Source: an uncultured Flavobacteriales bacterium (lineage in GTDB: Bacteria; Bacteroidota; Bacteroidia; Flavobacteriales; BACL11). Taken from it: DNA of 64,000 nt. Every line of letters starts with the position of its first letter. Position 1 is the first letter of the stretch. The stretch spans positions 80,001 through 144,000 of the forward strand of contig CALSUJ010000002.1 of assembly GCA_943789505.1 (NCBI GenBank), read 5' to 3'. The notes beneath the pieces were generated by a model. That model saw only the letters and a program-made list of their open reading frames with translations, made no database searches and was not told the DNA's origin. The translations under genes were made by a program, and so were the position numbers. Positions 39,513 to 48,403 of the stretch are shown piece after piece.

Positions 39513-39965
39513 TTAGATGCACTTGAAAAATTCAAAGGGTTCCAAGCAGTCAATGCACTTAAATAATGACTTACAAGCAGTTGCCCCAAATTCACTAATA
39601 AGTGTGGTGTTTTTTGATTTACATTGTGGGCAAACAACAATATTTGAAGGCGGAGCTATTCCGTACTTTCTGAGTTTTTCTTTAGTTTTATCAGTCATCC
39701 ATTTTGTAGTCCAAGCTGGGGCATAAACTATTTTTAACTCAAAATTATCAATGCTATTTTCTAGTAAACAACTTTTTATGTCGTCCATAAATGTTTTAAC
39801 AGCAGGGCAGCCAGAATAAGTTGGCGTAATGGAAATAGTATATGAATTATTTTCAAATTTTACTTCACGAATAACGCCTAGCTCTACAACTGAAATTACT
39901 GGAATTTCAGGGTCAGGAACTGTATTTAGAAGTTCCCAAACAAATTTTGTGTTACCACTTTGCAT
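39513..39965 (-). CDS. paaD: phenylacetyl-CoA epoxidase subunit PaaD
   Basis: Accessory protein needed for epoxidase activity, thought to help Fe-S or metal assembly. The 150-aa protein has an N-terminal DUF59/MIP18-like domain (VPDPEIPVISVVELGVI and the TYSGCPAVKTF motif). At the C-terminus is a zinc-ribbon-like Cys cluster, CPQCKSKN then FKCIDCLEPF. It overlaps paaC by 14 bases, so translation is coupled. Confidence 0.95.
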   Translation of the reverse strand: MQSGNTKFVWELLNTVPDPEIPVISVVELGVIREVKFENNSYTISITPTYSGCPAVKTFMDDIKSCLLENSIDNFELKIVYAPAWTTKWMTDKTKEKLRKYGIAPPSNIVVCPQCKSKNTTLISEFGATACKSLFKCIDCLEPFEFFKCI

Positions 39966-40701
39966 TAGGATATGCTCTCTGCAGATACTGCATCTCAGAT
40001 AAAATAAATCCTAAGTACTCAGTATGCAATCCTTTTTTACCTCCAGTTGCCATATATTCGTCTTCAGGGCGTATTAATTTTGCTTCTGTTAGGGTGTTGT
40101 TAATCATTGCATCCCAGTCTGATTTTAATGATGAATTGTCAACTGCAATACCCTTATTGAATAATTCTGTATCCAAAGCATCCATCTCAAAAATTTCGTC
40201 AGTATACATCCATAATTCATTTAATGCAATTTGAGTTTTAGCATTACTTTCTTTTGTTCCGTCTCCTAAACGAACTAGCCAATTACTAGAATGACGCAAA
40301 TGATATTTTACTTCTTTTAAGGATTTATGAGCCAATGCTGAAAGTGTTTCATCTTTACTATTAGCTAGCTGAGTGTAAAACAAAAAGTTAAAAGTATCAT
40401 GCAAAAAGTTCCTCACAATTGTGTTTCCAAAATTACCGTTTTCTTGTTCAACTAATTGATGATTAAAAAACTCTCTTTCATTTCTTCTAAATGCTAATTC
40501 ATCAGCTGATTTTAAGCCATCCAATTGAGCTGCATATTGATAGAATCCGTTTGCTTGTCCAAACATATCCAATGAGATATTTGACATTGCAATATCTTCC
40601 TCCAAAGTTGGCGCTTTTGAACACCATTCTGACATTCTTTGTCCTAAAATTAGTGAGCTGTCCGCAATGCGTAAAGTATATGTAAATAGACTATTCATCA
40701 T
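39952..40701 (-). CDS. paaC: phenylacetyl-CoA epoxidase structural subunit PaaC
   Basis: Inactive ferritin-like partner that holds PaaA in the epoxidase complex. The 249-aa helical protein has EWCSKAPTLEEDIAMSNISL (about 24-43) and the region MEYLGFILSEMQ-like near the end (HTEYLGFILSEMQYLQRAYP), typical of PaaC. It overlaps paaB by one base and paaD by 14. Confidence 0.95.
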   Translation of the reverse strand: MMNSLFTYTLRIADSSLILGQRMSEWCSKAPTLEEDIAMSNISLDMFGQANGFYQYAAQLDGLKSADELAFRRNEREFFNHQLVEQENGNFGNTIVRNFLHDTFNFLFYTQLANSKDETLSALAHKSLKEVKYHLRHSSNWLVRLGDGTKESNAKTQIALNELWMYTDEIFEMDALDTELFNKGIAVDNSSLKSDWDAMINNTLTEAKLIRPEDEYMATGGKKGLHTEYLGFILSEMQYLQRAYPNAKW

Positions 40702-40985
40702 TAAATGTGTTTTGATCCTTCAGGCATAGTGTAAAAAGTAGGGTGACGATACATTTTATCATTAGATGGATCAAAAAATGCTTCACTATCTTCTGTTTCT
40801 GATGATATAATATATTCTGACTTTACAACCCAGATGCATGAACCTTCATTTCTTCTAGTGTATAATTCTCTTGCGTTTTCCAAAGCCATCACTTTATCGT
40901 CAGCATGTACATTTCCAGCATGCTTGTGCGCTAAGCCATTTTTGCTTTGAATAAATACCTCCCAAACTGTTGCGTTTTCTGCCAT
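40701..40985 (-). CDS. paaB: phenylacetyl-CoA epoxidase subunit PaaB
   Basis: Small bridging subunit of the PaaABCE complex, 94 aa. The sequence WEVFIQSKNGLAHKHAGNVH followed by LYTRRNEGSCIWVV is diagnostic for PaaB. It sits 10 bases after paaA and its stop overlaps the paaC start. Confidence 0.96.
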   Translation of the reverse strand: MAENATVWEVFIQSKNGLAHKHAGNVHADDKVMALENARELYTRRNEGSCIWVVKSEYIISSETEDSEAFFDPSNDKMYRHPTFYTMPEGSKHI

Positions 40986-40995
40986 AATTCTATGT

Positions 40996-41919
40996 TTAAT
41001 TTGCTACTACTTCTTGTTTTTTTGCGTGAGCTTTTGCAGCATCACGCACCCATTTACCTTCATCATGAGCTTTTTTATGATGAGCTAGCCTTTGTTTGTT
41101 ACAAGGTCCATTCCCATTTACTACACTCCAGAATTCATCCCAATCCATTTCTCCAAAATCATAGGATCCTCTTTCGGCATTCCATTTTAAATCAGTGTCA
41201 GGAATTGTAAGGCCAATCAATTCAGCTTGACCAACAGTCTTATTGATAAAATCTTGACGTAAATCATCATTGGTTTGTCGTTTTATCTTCCATTTCATAG
41301 CATTTCCAGTTCTTGGTGAATCAGAATCCTGTGGGCCAAACATCATAATGGAAGGCCACCAAAAACGATTTAAAGCATCCTGTGCCATGGCTTTTTGTTC
41401 AGGCGTTCCTTTTGCCATTTCGGCCATTATTTCATAACCTTGGCGTTGGTGGAAGCTTTCTTCTTTACAAATTTTAACCATTCCTCTTGAATAAGGGCCG
41501 TAAGAGGTTCTTTGTAATGAAACTTGATTTACAATTGCAGCACCGTCAACTAACCAGCCAACAGCACCCATATCCGCCCAACTTAAAGTAGGGTAATTAA
41601 ATATAGAAGAGTATTTTGCTTTTCCATCATGGAGTTGTTTTACTAATTCTTCACGAGAAATACCTAAAGTTTCACAAGCGGAATATAAATACAAACCATG
41701 CCCTGCTTCATCCTGTACTTTGGCTAATAATATCATTTTTGCTCTAAGTGATGGTGCTCTAGTAATCCAATTTCCTTCAGGCTGCATTCCAATTATTTCA
41801 GAATGGGCATGTTGGGAAATTTGACGAATTAAGTGCTTACGATAAGCATCCGGCATCCAGTCCTTAGGCTCAATCTTCTTCTCGGCATCAATACGCTCTT
41901 GAAATTTAATTTCGTTCAT
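40996..41919 (-). CDS. paaA: phenylacetyl-CoA epoxidase catalytic subunit PaaA
   Basis: Di-iron monooxygenase subunit that epoxidises the aromatic ring of phenylacetyl-CoA. I start at the ATG at 41919, giving 307 aa ([18 protein letters not shown]); the longer frame needs a TTG start. Ferritin-like iron-ligand segments are present, such as [20 protein letters not shown] and [19 protein letters not shown], both with the E-x2-H pattern. It heads the minus-strand paa operon and diverges from paaE over a 108-base region. Confidence 0.97.
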   Translation of the reverse strand: MNEIKFQERIDAEKKIEPKDWMPDAYRKHLIRQISQHAHSEIIGMQPEGNWITRAPSLRAKMILLAKVQDEAGHGLYLYSACETLGISREELVKQLHDGKAKYSSIFNYPTLSWADMGAVGWLVDGAAIVNQVSLQRTSYGPYSRGMVKICKEESFHQRQGYEIMAEMAKGTPEQKAMAQDALNRFWWPSIMMFGPQDSDSPRTGNAMKWKIKRQTNDDLRQDFINKTVGQAELIGLTIPDTDLKWNAERGSYDFGEMDWDEFWSVVNGNGPCNKQRLAHHKKAHDEGKWVRDAAKAHAKKQEVVAN

Positions 41920-41937
41920 AGTAAATATTTTATTGTG

Positions 41938-41945
41938 CAAATTTA
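41938..41945 (-). promoter_or_regulatory. putative -7 box of the paaA operon
   Basis: TAAATTTG followed by GC on the minus strand, 18 nt before the paaA ATG in the divergent paaA/paaE spacer. I see no -33 TTG at normal distance and no clear inverted repeat for a PaaR-type operator. Confidence 0.35.
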
Positions 41946-42009
41946 TGAATTTATGTTTTGCTATATGTGATATTTGTCATAATATACTAATCGTTTTTAT
42001 CTAAAATGA

Positions 42010-42017
42010 TATTTTTG
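42010..42017 (+). promoter_or_regulatory. putative -7 box of paaE
   Basis: TATTTTTG followed by GC on the plus strand, 16 nt before the ATG at 42034 (10 before the one at 42028), favouring the inner start. Confidence 0.3.
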
Positions 42018-42027
42018 CAAAAATTTT

Positions 42028-43074
42028 ATGATTATGAATAAGTTTCACCCTTTAACAATAACGAGTATTAATAGGCTTACGGCTGATGCAGTTGCGATTA
42101 GTTTTAATGTAAGTAATAATACCTTATTTCAATTTGAAGCAGGACAATATATTACAATAAAAAAAGATATAAATGGAGAAGAAGTTAGAAGAGCTTATTC
42201 TATTTGCAGTATGAATTCTGAAGGCGTAACGATTGGAGTGAAAAAAGTAGAAACAGGCAGGATGTCTAGTTTTTTGACTCAAAGTGTTAAGGAGGGAGAT
42301 GTTTTAAATGTTATGCCACCATCAGGAAACTTTGTAATTAAAGGGGATAACAAACATATTGTAGGGATTTGTGCTGGTAGTGGTGTTACTCCAATTATTG
42401 CTATGATAAAAACAGAATTGGCAAAACCCAGTGATGCAAAGTTTACGCTTATCTACGGAAATAAAACGAAAGATTCGAGCATGTTTGCTGAGGAATTACA
42501 CCAATTGCAAATAAATAATTCTGATCGATTAAAAATACATAATGCATATTCAAGAGAGGGTGTTGCTGGAGCTATAAATGGAAGGTTAGACAAGAATACG
42601 ATTCAGCAACTGCTGAATACTTTTATGTCCTTAAAAACTGCTGATGCTTATTTTATTTGTGGTCCTGGTGAGTTGATTGACAATACAAATGAATTACTGT
42701 TACTTAATAATATCAACCAGAAAAAGATAAATTTTGAGCGATTTACAACTGTTGAAAAAACAGATCTTATTGATATTGATTCTGATGAAATTGTTTCAAA
42801 TGTACTAGTAAGTGTTGATGGAGAAGATTTTGAATTTACACTTTCCAATAAAGGACAAACAATACTTGATGCTGCCATGGAACAAGGTGCTGATGTACCT
42901 TTTTCGTGTAAAGGAGCTGTATGTTGCACTTGTAGAGCTAAAGTAATGGAAGGTAGTGTTACTATGGATGCTAATTATTCTTTATCGGAAGATGAAGTGG
43001 CTGAAGGCTATGTGTTGGGTTGTCAAGCTAGGCCAGCATCAGCCAATGTAGTGGTTGATTTTGATGAGATGTAG
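42028..43074 (+). CDS. paaE: phenylacetyl-CoA epoxidase reductase PaaE
   Basis: Passes electrons from NADPH to PaaA. The 348-aa protein has a ferredoxin-NADP reductase half (about 1-235), with the FAD motif RRAYSICSM and the nucleotide motif GICAGSGVTPIIAM. A C-terminal plant-type [2Fe-2S] ferredoxin follows, with Cys294, Cys299, Cys302 and Cys332 in the C-x4-C-x2-C-x29-C pattern. It is the only epoxidase gene on the plus strand and is transcribed away from paaA. The start could be the ATG at 42034 (MNKFHPLTI), two codons in. Confidence 0.95.
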   Translation: MIMNKFHPLTITSINRLTADAVAISFNVSNNTLFQFEAGQYITIKKDINGEEVRRAYSICSMNSEGVTIGVKKVETGRMSSFLTQSVKEGDVLNVMPPSGNFVIKGDNKHIVGICAGSGVTPIIAMIKTELAKPSDAKFTLIYGNKTKDSSMFAEELHQLQINNSDRLKIHNAYSREGVAGAINGRLDKNTIQQLLNTFMSLKTADAYFICGPGELIDNTNELLLLNNINQKKINFERFTTVEKTDLIDIDSDEIVSNVLVSVDGEDFEFTLSNKGQTILDAAMEQGADVPFSCKGAVCCTCRAKVMEGSVTMDANYSLSEDEVAEGYVLGCQARPASANVVVDFDEM

Positions 43075-43132
43075 TTTGTTGATTGTTTAACAGTAATTAA
43101 TTCTTAGAAAGATGAGTATTTGCTTTGTTTTT

Positions 43133-43699
43133 TTATTTCCAGCTAAAAGAATTCGCCAATACTAAAATAATTACTGTCTGCAGTGCAACCAAAAAATAAT
43201 GCAGGATATTAATTTGTATTTTAGCATCAGTAAGTTCAAAGCCATATTCCAGTGCTTTGTAAAACAAAAAGGAAAGACCCAATCCAAGCAAATAGCCCAA
43301 TTGTTTATTGATATCAATTTTCCCTAATAATTCTTTATCCTTTGCAACTAGCGTTTCTGCTCTAACCAGATAACCACCAAAAATAAAAGTAAACTGATAG
43401 CCCATGTAAACCAAAAGGGCAGAAGTGAAAGTATATTGCAAAATCATAAATAACAATAAAGTAATCAGCATTACAATTTCAACTCCCATTGAAATTTGAA
43501 AAAACCTATGGATATTTAATAAACTATCGTAAAACTTAGCAATAACCAACATTGCTGCAGCTAATACAATACCACCTAACGAGTAAATAGAAGGGTCAGT
43601 AAGGGGTTGGTAAATCGTAAATAATATGCCAATAGATAATCCTGTAAAAGATGAATTTAGTAACTTATACCAAAGAAAATAGGTCTCCTTTAACTTCAA
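43133..43699 (-). CDS. hypothetical polytopic membrane protein
   Basis: I do not recognise a family. The 188-aa product has about five or six hydrophobic segments (roughly 15-30, 38-53, 72-92, 94-112, 133-148 and 165-184) with short loops. A basic/acidic loop VRAETLVAKDKELLGKIDI lies before the last pair. It starts 12 bases after the GAPDH stop on the same strand, so it is probably co-transcribed with it. It is convergent with paaE, and no hairpin lies between them. Confidence 0.7.
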   Translation of the reverse strand: MKLKETYFLWYKLLNSSFTGLSIGILFTIYQPLTDPSIYSLGGIVLAAAMLVIAKFYDSLLNIHRFFQISMGVEIVMLITLLLFMILQYTFTSALLVYMGYQFTFIFGGYLVRAETLVAKDKELLGKIDINKQLGYLLGLGLSFLFYKALEYGFELTDAKIQINILHYFLVALQTVIILVLANSFSWK

Positions 43700-43711
43700 C
43701 TTTAGTAACTA

Positions 43712-45151
43712 TTAATAGTAAGTTAACCTTCTTACCTTTGCAATTAGTTTTGCTAAACGAATAACTTGTTTTGTGTAACCAAACTCATTGTCATACCAAA
43801 CATAAAGTACAATATCCTCACCATCCTCAGTAACAATAGTTGCTTTACTGTCATATACCGAACAGCAAGTGTTTCCTATGATATCAGTAGATACTAATTC
43901 AGGATCAACCTGATAGTTAATTTGGTTTACCAAATTTCCTGTTAAAGCTGCTTTTCTCATTGTTTCATTAATATCCTCCAATGAAGTTGCTTTATGTAAG
44001 TTCAGTTTTAATATTGCTAATGAAACATTTGGAGTAGGTACACGAACAGCATTTGCTGAAAGTTTTCCTGCTAATGATGGGATTACTTTAGTAACCGCAT
44101 TACCAGCACCTGTTGAGGTGATTACCATGTTAATAGCCGCTGACCTTCCTCTTCTTGGTTTGTTGTGCATGTTGTCCAATAAGTTTTGGTCATTGGTATA
44201 AGAATGCACAGTTTCCAAATGTCCTTTGTTTACGCCATATTTGTTTTCAACTACATACAAAATAGGAGCAATACAGTTTGTTGTACAGGATGCTGCTGAA
44301 AAGATATCAGTTGCATCAACATCAATTTCTTTAGAGTTAATTCCGTAAACAATATTTGGAATTCCTTTTCCAGGAGCGGTTAATAATACTTTGTTTACTC
44401 CTTTGGATTGTAAGTGTCTGGACAAAGCTTCTTTGTCGGTAAATGCTCCAGTATTATCAATTAATAAAGCATTGTCAATTCCATGAATAGTATAGTCAAT
44501 ATCTTCAGGGTTTCCACCATCAATAAATTTGATAACTTGTCCGTTAACAACAATAGCTTGGTTAGCTAAATCCACATCAACAACTCCTTTAAAAGCACCA
44601 TGAACAGAATCGTTTCTTAACAAATCAGCTCTTTTGATAATTTGAGCATCAGTTAATCTTCTTACAACAATAGCTTTTAATCTTAACTGTTGTCCTTTTC
44701 CAGCTTGTTTTATAAGTTCTCTGGCTGCTAGTCTTCCAATTCTACCAAATCCATAAAGGATAACATCTTTTGGTTTAACTTTACCCTTATCTGCACCAAT
44801 AAAGTTAGCTAGTTTTTCAGTTAAGAAAGCATTTGCATCAGTTGCGCCTTGCTCAAAATATTCAGCACTTAGTAAGCCAATATCTAATTTTGAAGGTGCT
44901 AAGTCAATGTTTAACATTTCGTTAGCTAATTCAGCAGCAGTTTCAATATTTACTTTTCTGTTAACTACTTTGTTAGCGTAAGAAATAGAATTCATTAATT
45001 CTGAAACCCCAATTTCTAATAATTGGTTTCTAAAAAGGATTAATTCAATTCCTTTATCATACATTAAAGTGCCTACAGAATTTAATAAATCTACCCCTAA
45101 TTTTTCTTTATTTACCCAATCATTCAATTGTGTTTCATAAGATGCTGACAT
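43712..45151 (-). CDS. gap: glyceraldehyde-3-phosphate dehydrogenase, long N-terminally extended type
   Basis: Interconverts glyceraldehyde-3-phosphate and 1,3-bisphosphoglycerate. The 479-aa chain is about 140 residues longer than usual. Residues 1-125 are a helical extension of unknown role, then the Rossmann motif YGFGRIGR (133-140) starts the GAPDH fold. The nucleophile is Cys289 in SAASCTTNCIAP, and the phosphate-binding region NAVRVPTPNVS is intact. Long forms of this kind occur in Bacteroidota beside normal-length GAPDH. Coenzyme preference and glycolytic or gluconeogenic direction cannot be read here. A TATTTTTG box lies 29 nt upstream. Confidence 0.93.
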   Translation of the reverse strand: MSASYETQLNDWVNKEKLGVDLLNSVGTLMYDKGIELILFRNQLLEIGVSELMNSISYANKVVNRKVNIETAAELANEMLNIDLAPSKLDIGLLSAEYFEQGATDANAFLTEKLANFIGADKGKVKPKDVILYGFGRIGRLAARELIKQAGKGQQLRLKAIVVRRLTDAQIIKRADLLRNDSVHGAFKGVVDVDLANQAIVVNGQVIKFIDGGNPEDIDYTIHGIDNALLIDNTGAFTDKEALSRHLQSKGVNKVLLTAPGKGIPNIVYGINSKEIDVDATDIFSAASCTTNCIAPILYVVENKYGVNKGHLETVHSYTNDQNLLDNMHNKPRRGRSAAINMVITSTGAGNAVTKVIPSLAGKLSANAVRVPTPNVSLAILKLNLHKATSLEDINETMRKAALTGNLVNQINYQVDPELVSTDIIGNTCCSVYDSKATIVTEDGEDIVLYVWYDNEFGYTKQVIRLAKLIAKVRRLTYY

Positions 45152-45180
45152 GTGCTTTATTTTTAGTTATAAAAGAGCTG

Positions 45181-45188
45181 CAAAAATA
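45181..45188 (-). promoter_or_regulatory. putative -7 box of gap
   Basis: TATTTTTG followed by GC on the minus strand, 29 nt before the gap ATG. No clear -33 element. Confidence 0.35.
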
Positions 45189-45276
45189 GGTTTTATAAAT
45201 AAATGAGCCTAAAGGAATTGTTAAAATTAACGACCAAGCCAATGTTATTGTCTGTTGCCTACCCTTGATTATTAAA

Positions 45277-45310
45277 AACTATCAACTAACAACTATTAAC
45301 CAATAACTAT
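45277..45310 (+). repeat. 14-bp period direct repeat before dapF
   Basis: AACTAT recurs at 45277, 45291 and 45305, exactly 14 bases apart, within related 14-base units (AACTATCAACTAAC, then AACTATTAACCAAT). It lies 17 bases before the dapF ATG. It may be a binding site or simple low-complexity DNA. Confidence 0.5.
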
Positions 45311-45326
45311 TTTCTACTTTTACCAC

Positions 45327-46100
45327 ATGATTATAGAATTTTACAAATATCAAGGTACAGGAAATGATTTCATAATGATAGATGATAGAGAAAAGGAATT
45401 TGACCTAACGGATAATGATTTGATTGCTGCACTCTGTGAAAGAAGAATGGGAATTGGTGCTGATGGTTTAATTCTATTGCGTGAGCATGATACTCTTGAT
45501 TTTGAGATGATTTATTTTAATGCTGACGGTAAAGAGTCTAGTATGTGTGGGAATGGCGGGAGATGTATTATCGCCTTTGCTCAAATGTTAGAAATGACTG
45601 GAAATGAAACTGCTTTTATGGCAATTGATGGCGAACATAAAGGCAGGTTAATGGATGATGGTATTTATCTACAAATGCAAGATGTAAAAAAAATTGAAGG
45701 CGTAGGTGATGGATTAGTTTTGAATACTGGCTCACCTCATTACATTGAAATGGTGGATGAGTTGGACTATATTGATGTTAATAAACAAGGAAGCAAAATA
45801 AGAAATTCAGTTCCTTTTAAAAAGGATGGAATAAATGTAAACTTTGTTTTGGATGCTAATGAATTGCAAGTACGTACTTATGAAAGAGGTGTGGAAGCTG
45901 AAACGCTAAGTTGTGGAACTGGTGTTGTTGCCACAGCTATTGCTATGCATTATGCAAACTGCATTGAAGAAACACTTGTGAATGTAAAAACTAAAGGGGG
46001 TGAATTGACAGTTAGCTTTGAAGAGTTTAATGGCGGTTACCGTAATATTTGGTTAAGTGGAGAAGCTAGCATGGTGTTTGCTGGCGAATTTGCATGCTAG
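45327..46100 (+). CDS. dapF: diaminopimelate epimerase
   Basis: Converts LL- to meso-diaminopimelate for lysine and peptidoglycan. The 257-aa protein has the two catalytic cysteines in MCGNGGRC (about 72-79) and LSCGTGVVA (about 197-205), plus the start KYQGTGNDFIMIDD. It heads a tight forward run: the GNAT gene overlaps its end by 7 bases, followed by the haem-TPR protein and mltG. dapF and mltG are both envelope genes. Confidence 0.96.
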   Translation: MIIEFYKYQGTGNDFIMIDDREKEFDLTDNDLIAALCERRMGIGADGLILLREHDTLDFEMIYFNADGKESSMCGNGGRCIIAFAQMLEMTGNETAFMAIDGEHKGRLMDDGIYLQMQDVKKIEGVGDGLVLNTGSPHYIEMVDELDYIDVNKQGSKIRNSVPFKKDGINVNFVLDANELQVRTYERGVEAETLSCGTGVVATAIAMHYANCIEETLVNVKTKGGELTVSFEEFNGGYRNIWLSGEASMVFAGEFAC

Positions 46101-46561
46101 CAACTGCTGAAATAAAACTCAGGACCTTAAAAGATACTGATTTGGATTTTCTATTTTCATTAGAAAATGATAAATCACTTTGGGCCGTTAGTGGTACAAC
46201 TGAATCGTTTTCATTAGTACAATTAGCAAATTACATAAGTCATGCTAAACAAGATATTGCTATTGCCGAGCAGTTTCGATTTGTTATTGATTGGCAAGGA
46301 AAAGCAATTGGTTGTATTGATTTGTATGAATACAATTTTAAAAAACAAAACGCTGGTGTAGGTATCGTTATTCTTAAGGAATATAGGCGAAAAGGTTTTG
46401 CTAAGCAGTCACTTACTTTACTTATTAAGTATGCCTGGGAAAAATTACATTTAAAGCAATTACACACAGGAATTTTTTCGGATAATAAAGCAAGTTTGGC
46501 TTTATTTCAATCTGTTGGTTTTGAAATGGTACGCCAAAACAATTTTGTGCTCAAAAGATGA
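46094..46561 (+). CDS. GNAT family N-acetyltransferase
   Basis: Acetyl-CoA-dependent acetyltransferase of 155 aa, RimJ/RimL-like. The N-terminus (EIKLRTLKDTDLDFLFSLEN) and the acetyl-CoA loop GIVILKEYRRKGFAKQSL (about 91-108) are clear, followed by LALFQSVGFEMVRQ at the C-terminus. The substrate is unknown. It overlaps dapF by 7 bases and the next gene by 4 (ATGA), so it is translationally coupled at both ends. Confidence 0.9.
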   Translation: MLATAEIKLRTLKDTDLDFLFSLENDKSLWAVSGTTESFSLVQLANYISHAKQDIAIAEQFRFVIDWQGKAIGCIDLYEYNFKKQNAGVGIVILKEYRRKGFAKQSLTLLIKYAWEKLHLKQLHTGIFSDNKASLALFQSVGFEMVRQNNFVLKR

Positions 46562-48402
46562 AAAATAGTTTAATACTATTTATTGTCTCTGTCTTTTTGT
46601 TTTCCTGTCAAAGAGGGGAGATAAGTACTTATACCGAATATTTAAATCATAATGATACTGTAAGATACATAGGTAAAGAGCAGTGCAGAGCTTGTCATGC
46701 TGAAATCTATGATTCATATATGCAAACAGGAATGGGAAAATCCTTTCACTTTGCAACAAAAGAGAATTCGGCTTTATCTCACTCTGAAATGCCAATAATT
46801 AAGGATACTATTAAAAATTTATTCTACCAACCGTTTTGGAAAAATGATAGCCTGTATTTAAAAGAATTCCGAATAAAAGGAAAGGATACTACACATCAAC
46901 TTATCAAAAAGGTGAATTATAAAATAGGTAGTGGTCAACATACTAATTCTCACTTATTTGAAATTAATGGATATGTACATCAAATGCCATACACCTATTA
47001 CTGTCAAGATAAAATTGCTGATTTACCCCCAGGATTTGAAAACGGAAATAATACGCGTTTTTCTCGTGAAATTGGGTTGGAGTGTATGAGTTGTCATAAT
47101 GCTTATCCTAATCATGTTGAGGGATCACTTAATAAATATGAAGCTATTTCTAGCGGAATAGATTGTGAAAGATGTCATGGCCCCGGAGAGGTGCATGTAA
47201 AACAAAAGTTGGCGGGGAATATTATTGATACCTCAAAATACATAGATTATTCAATTGTAAATCCTAAAAGATTGCCTTTGGATTTGCAGTTTGATGTTTG
47301 CCAAAGGTGTCATTTACAAGGTACGGCTATTTTAAATGAAGGAAAAAAATTCACTGATTTTAAACCCGGTCAACATTTAAGTGAGGTGATGGATGTTTAC
47401 TTGCCAAAGTTTGAAAATGAAGAATCATTTATAATGGCCTCTCATGTGGATAGATTAAAGCAAAGTGCTTGTTTTAAATCATCTGAAATGACTTGTGTTA
47501 CATGCCATAATCCACACAAGAGTGTAACTAATTTATCCGCTAGCTATTTTGATAATAAATGCATGCAATGTCATAGCGATTGTAAAGAAGAAGAAACTCA
47601 AAATTGTACTTCTTGTCACATGCCAAATTCAACCTCTACTGACATACAGCATGTAAGTATTACTGACCATAAAATAGCGATTCCTTCAGCTATAAAAACC
47701 AAAAAAGGAAATTTCTTAGGCTTGTTTGCCATTAATAATGATACTCCAACTAATTTATCAAAAGCAAAGGCTTATTTAAAGCGTTTTGAAAGCTTTGAGC
47801 AAAATCCATTATATTTGGATAGTGCTTTTATTTTACTAAATAAAACAACTATTGATTTCCCTGCTTTTATACAATATTACTATCTTAAGAATGACAACAA
47901 AGGTTTGGTTAATTTTGTGATGAGTAATGCCATTGATTCCCTAAAACACAACAATAGCGACTTGGCATTGGCTTATAGTAGAATGGCTGAGGTGTTCGCA
48001 TTAAAAAACTTAGCAGTGGATGCTAGAAGGTATTATGATAATGCAGTTTCGCTTATGCCGTTCGTAATTGATTATAAGTTAAAGCTTGGGGCTTTTCTAA
48101 TTGATAACAAACAATTAAAAGCAGCTAAATTAATTTTTGAAACTGCATTAGCGCTTAATCCTACACATAAAGAAATACACCTAAATTTAGGCTATATATC
48201 CATTTTACAGCAAAATTTCCTAAAAGCAGAATTGTATTTAAAACAAGCCATTGCTTTAGATCCTGACTATGTATTGGCCTATGAAAATTTAGTTCTTTCA
48301 GCACAAATGCAAAATAAAATGAAAGATGTAAAAGTATATCTCAATAAAATTTTAGAAATTGCTCCGAATCATAATGCAAGATTAATTTTTAAAAATCTAT
48401 AA
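46558..48402 (+). CDS. seven-haem cytochrome c / TPR lipoprotein
   Basis: Predicted envelope lipoprotein of 614 aa joining a multihaem cytochrome to TPR repeats. The lipobox is LFSC with Cys17. Seven CXXCH motifs follow in order: CRACH, CMSCH, CERCH, CQRCH, CVTCH, CMQCH and CTSCH, between about residues 41 and 350. The C-terminal part (about 455-614) is three or four tetratricopeptide repeats, for example in the AALALNPTHKEIHLNLGYI region. Related haem-TPR proteins occur in Bacteroidota and Planctomycetes without assigned function. It is coupled to the GNAT gene by a 4-base overlap and is 2 bases before mltG, an odd setting for a redox protein. Confidence 0.85.
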   Translation: MKNSLILFIVSVFLFSCQRGEISTYTEYLNHNDTVRYIGKEQCRACHAEIYDSYMQTGMGKSFHFATKENSALSHSEMPIIKDTIKNLFYQPFWKNDSLYLKEFRIKGKDTTHQLIKKVNYKIGSGQHTNSHLFEINGYVHQMPYTYYCQDKIADLPPGFENGNNTRFSREIGLECMSCHNAYPNHVEGSLNKYEAISSGIDCERCHGPGEVHVKQKLAGNIIDTSKYIDYSIVNPKRLPLDLQFDVCQRCHLQGTAILNEGKKFTDFKPGQHLSEVMDVYLPKFENEESFIMASHVDRLKQSACFKSSEMTCVTCHNPHKSVTNLSASYFDNKCMQCHSDCKEEETQNCTSCHMPNSTSTDIQHVSITDHKIAIPSAIKTKKGNFLGLFAINNDTPTNLSKAKAYLKRFESFEQNPLYLDSAFILLNKTTIDFPAFIQYYYLKNDNKGLVNFVMSNAIDSLKHNNSDLALAYSRMAEVFALKNLAVDARRYYDNAVSLMPFVIDYKLKLGAFLIDNKQLKAAKLIFETALALNPTHKEIHLNLGYISILQQNFLKAELYLKQAIALDPDYVLAYENLVLSAQMQNKMKDVKVYLNKILEIAPNHNARLIFKNL

Positions 48403-48403
48403 T

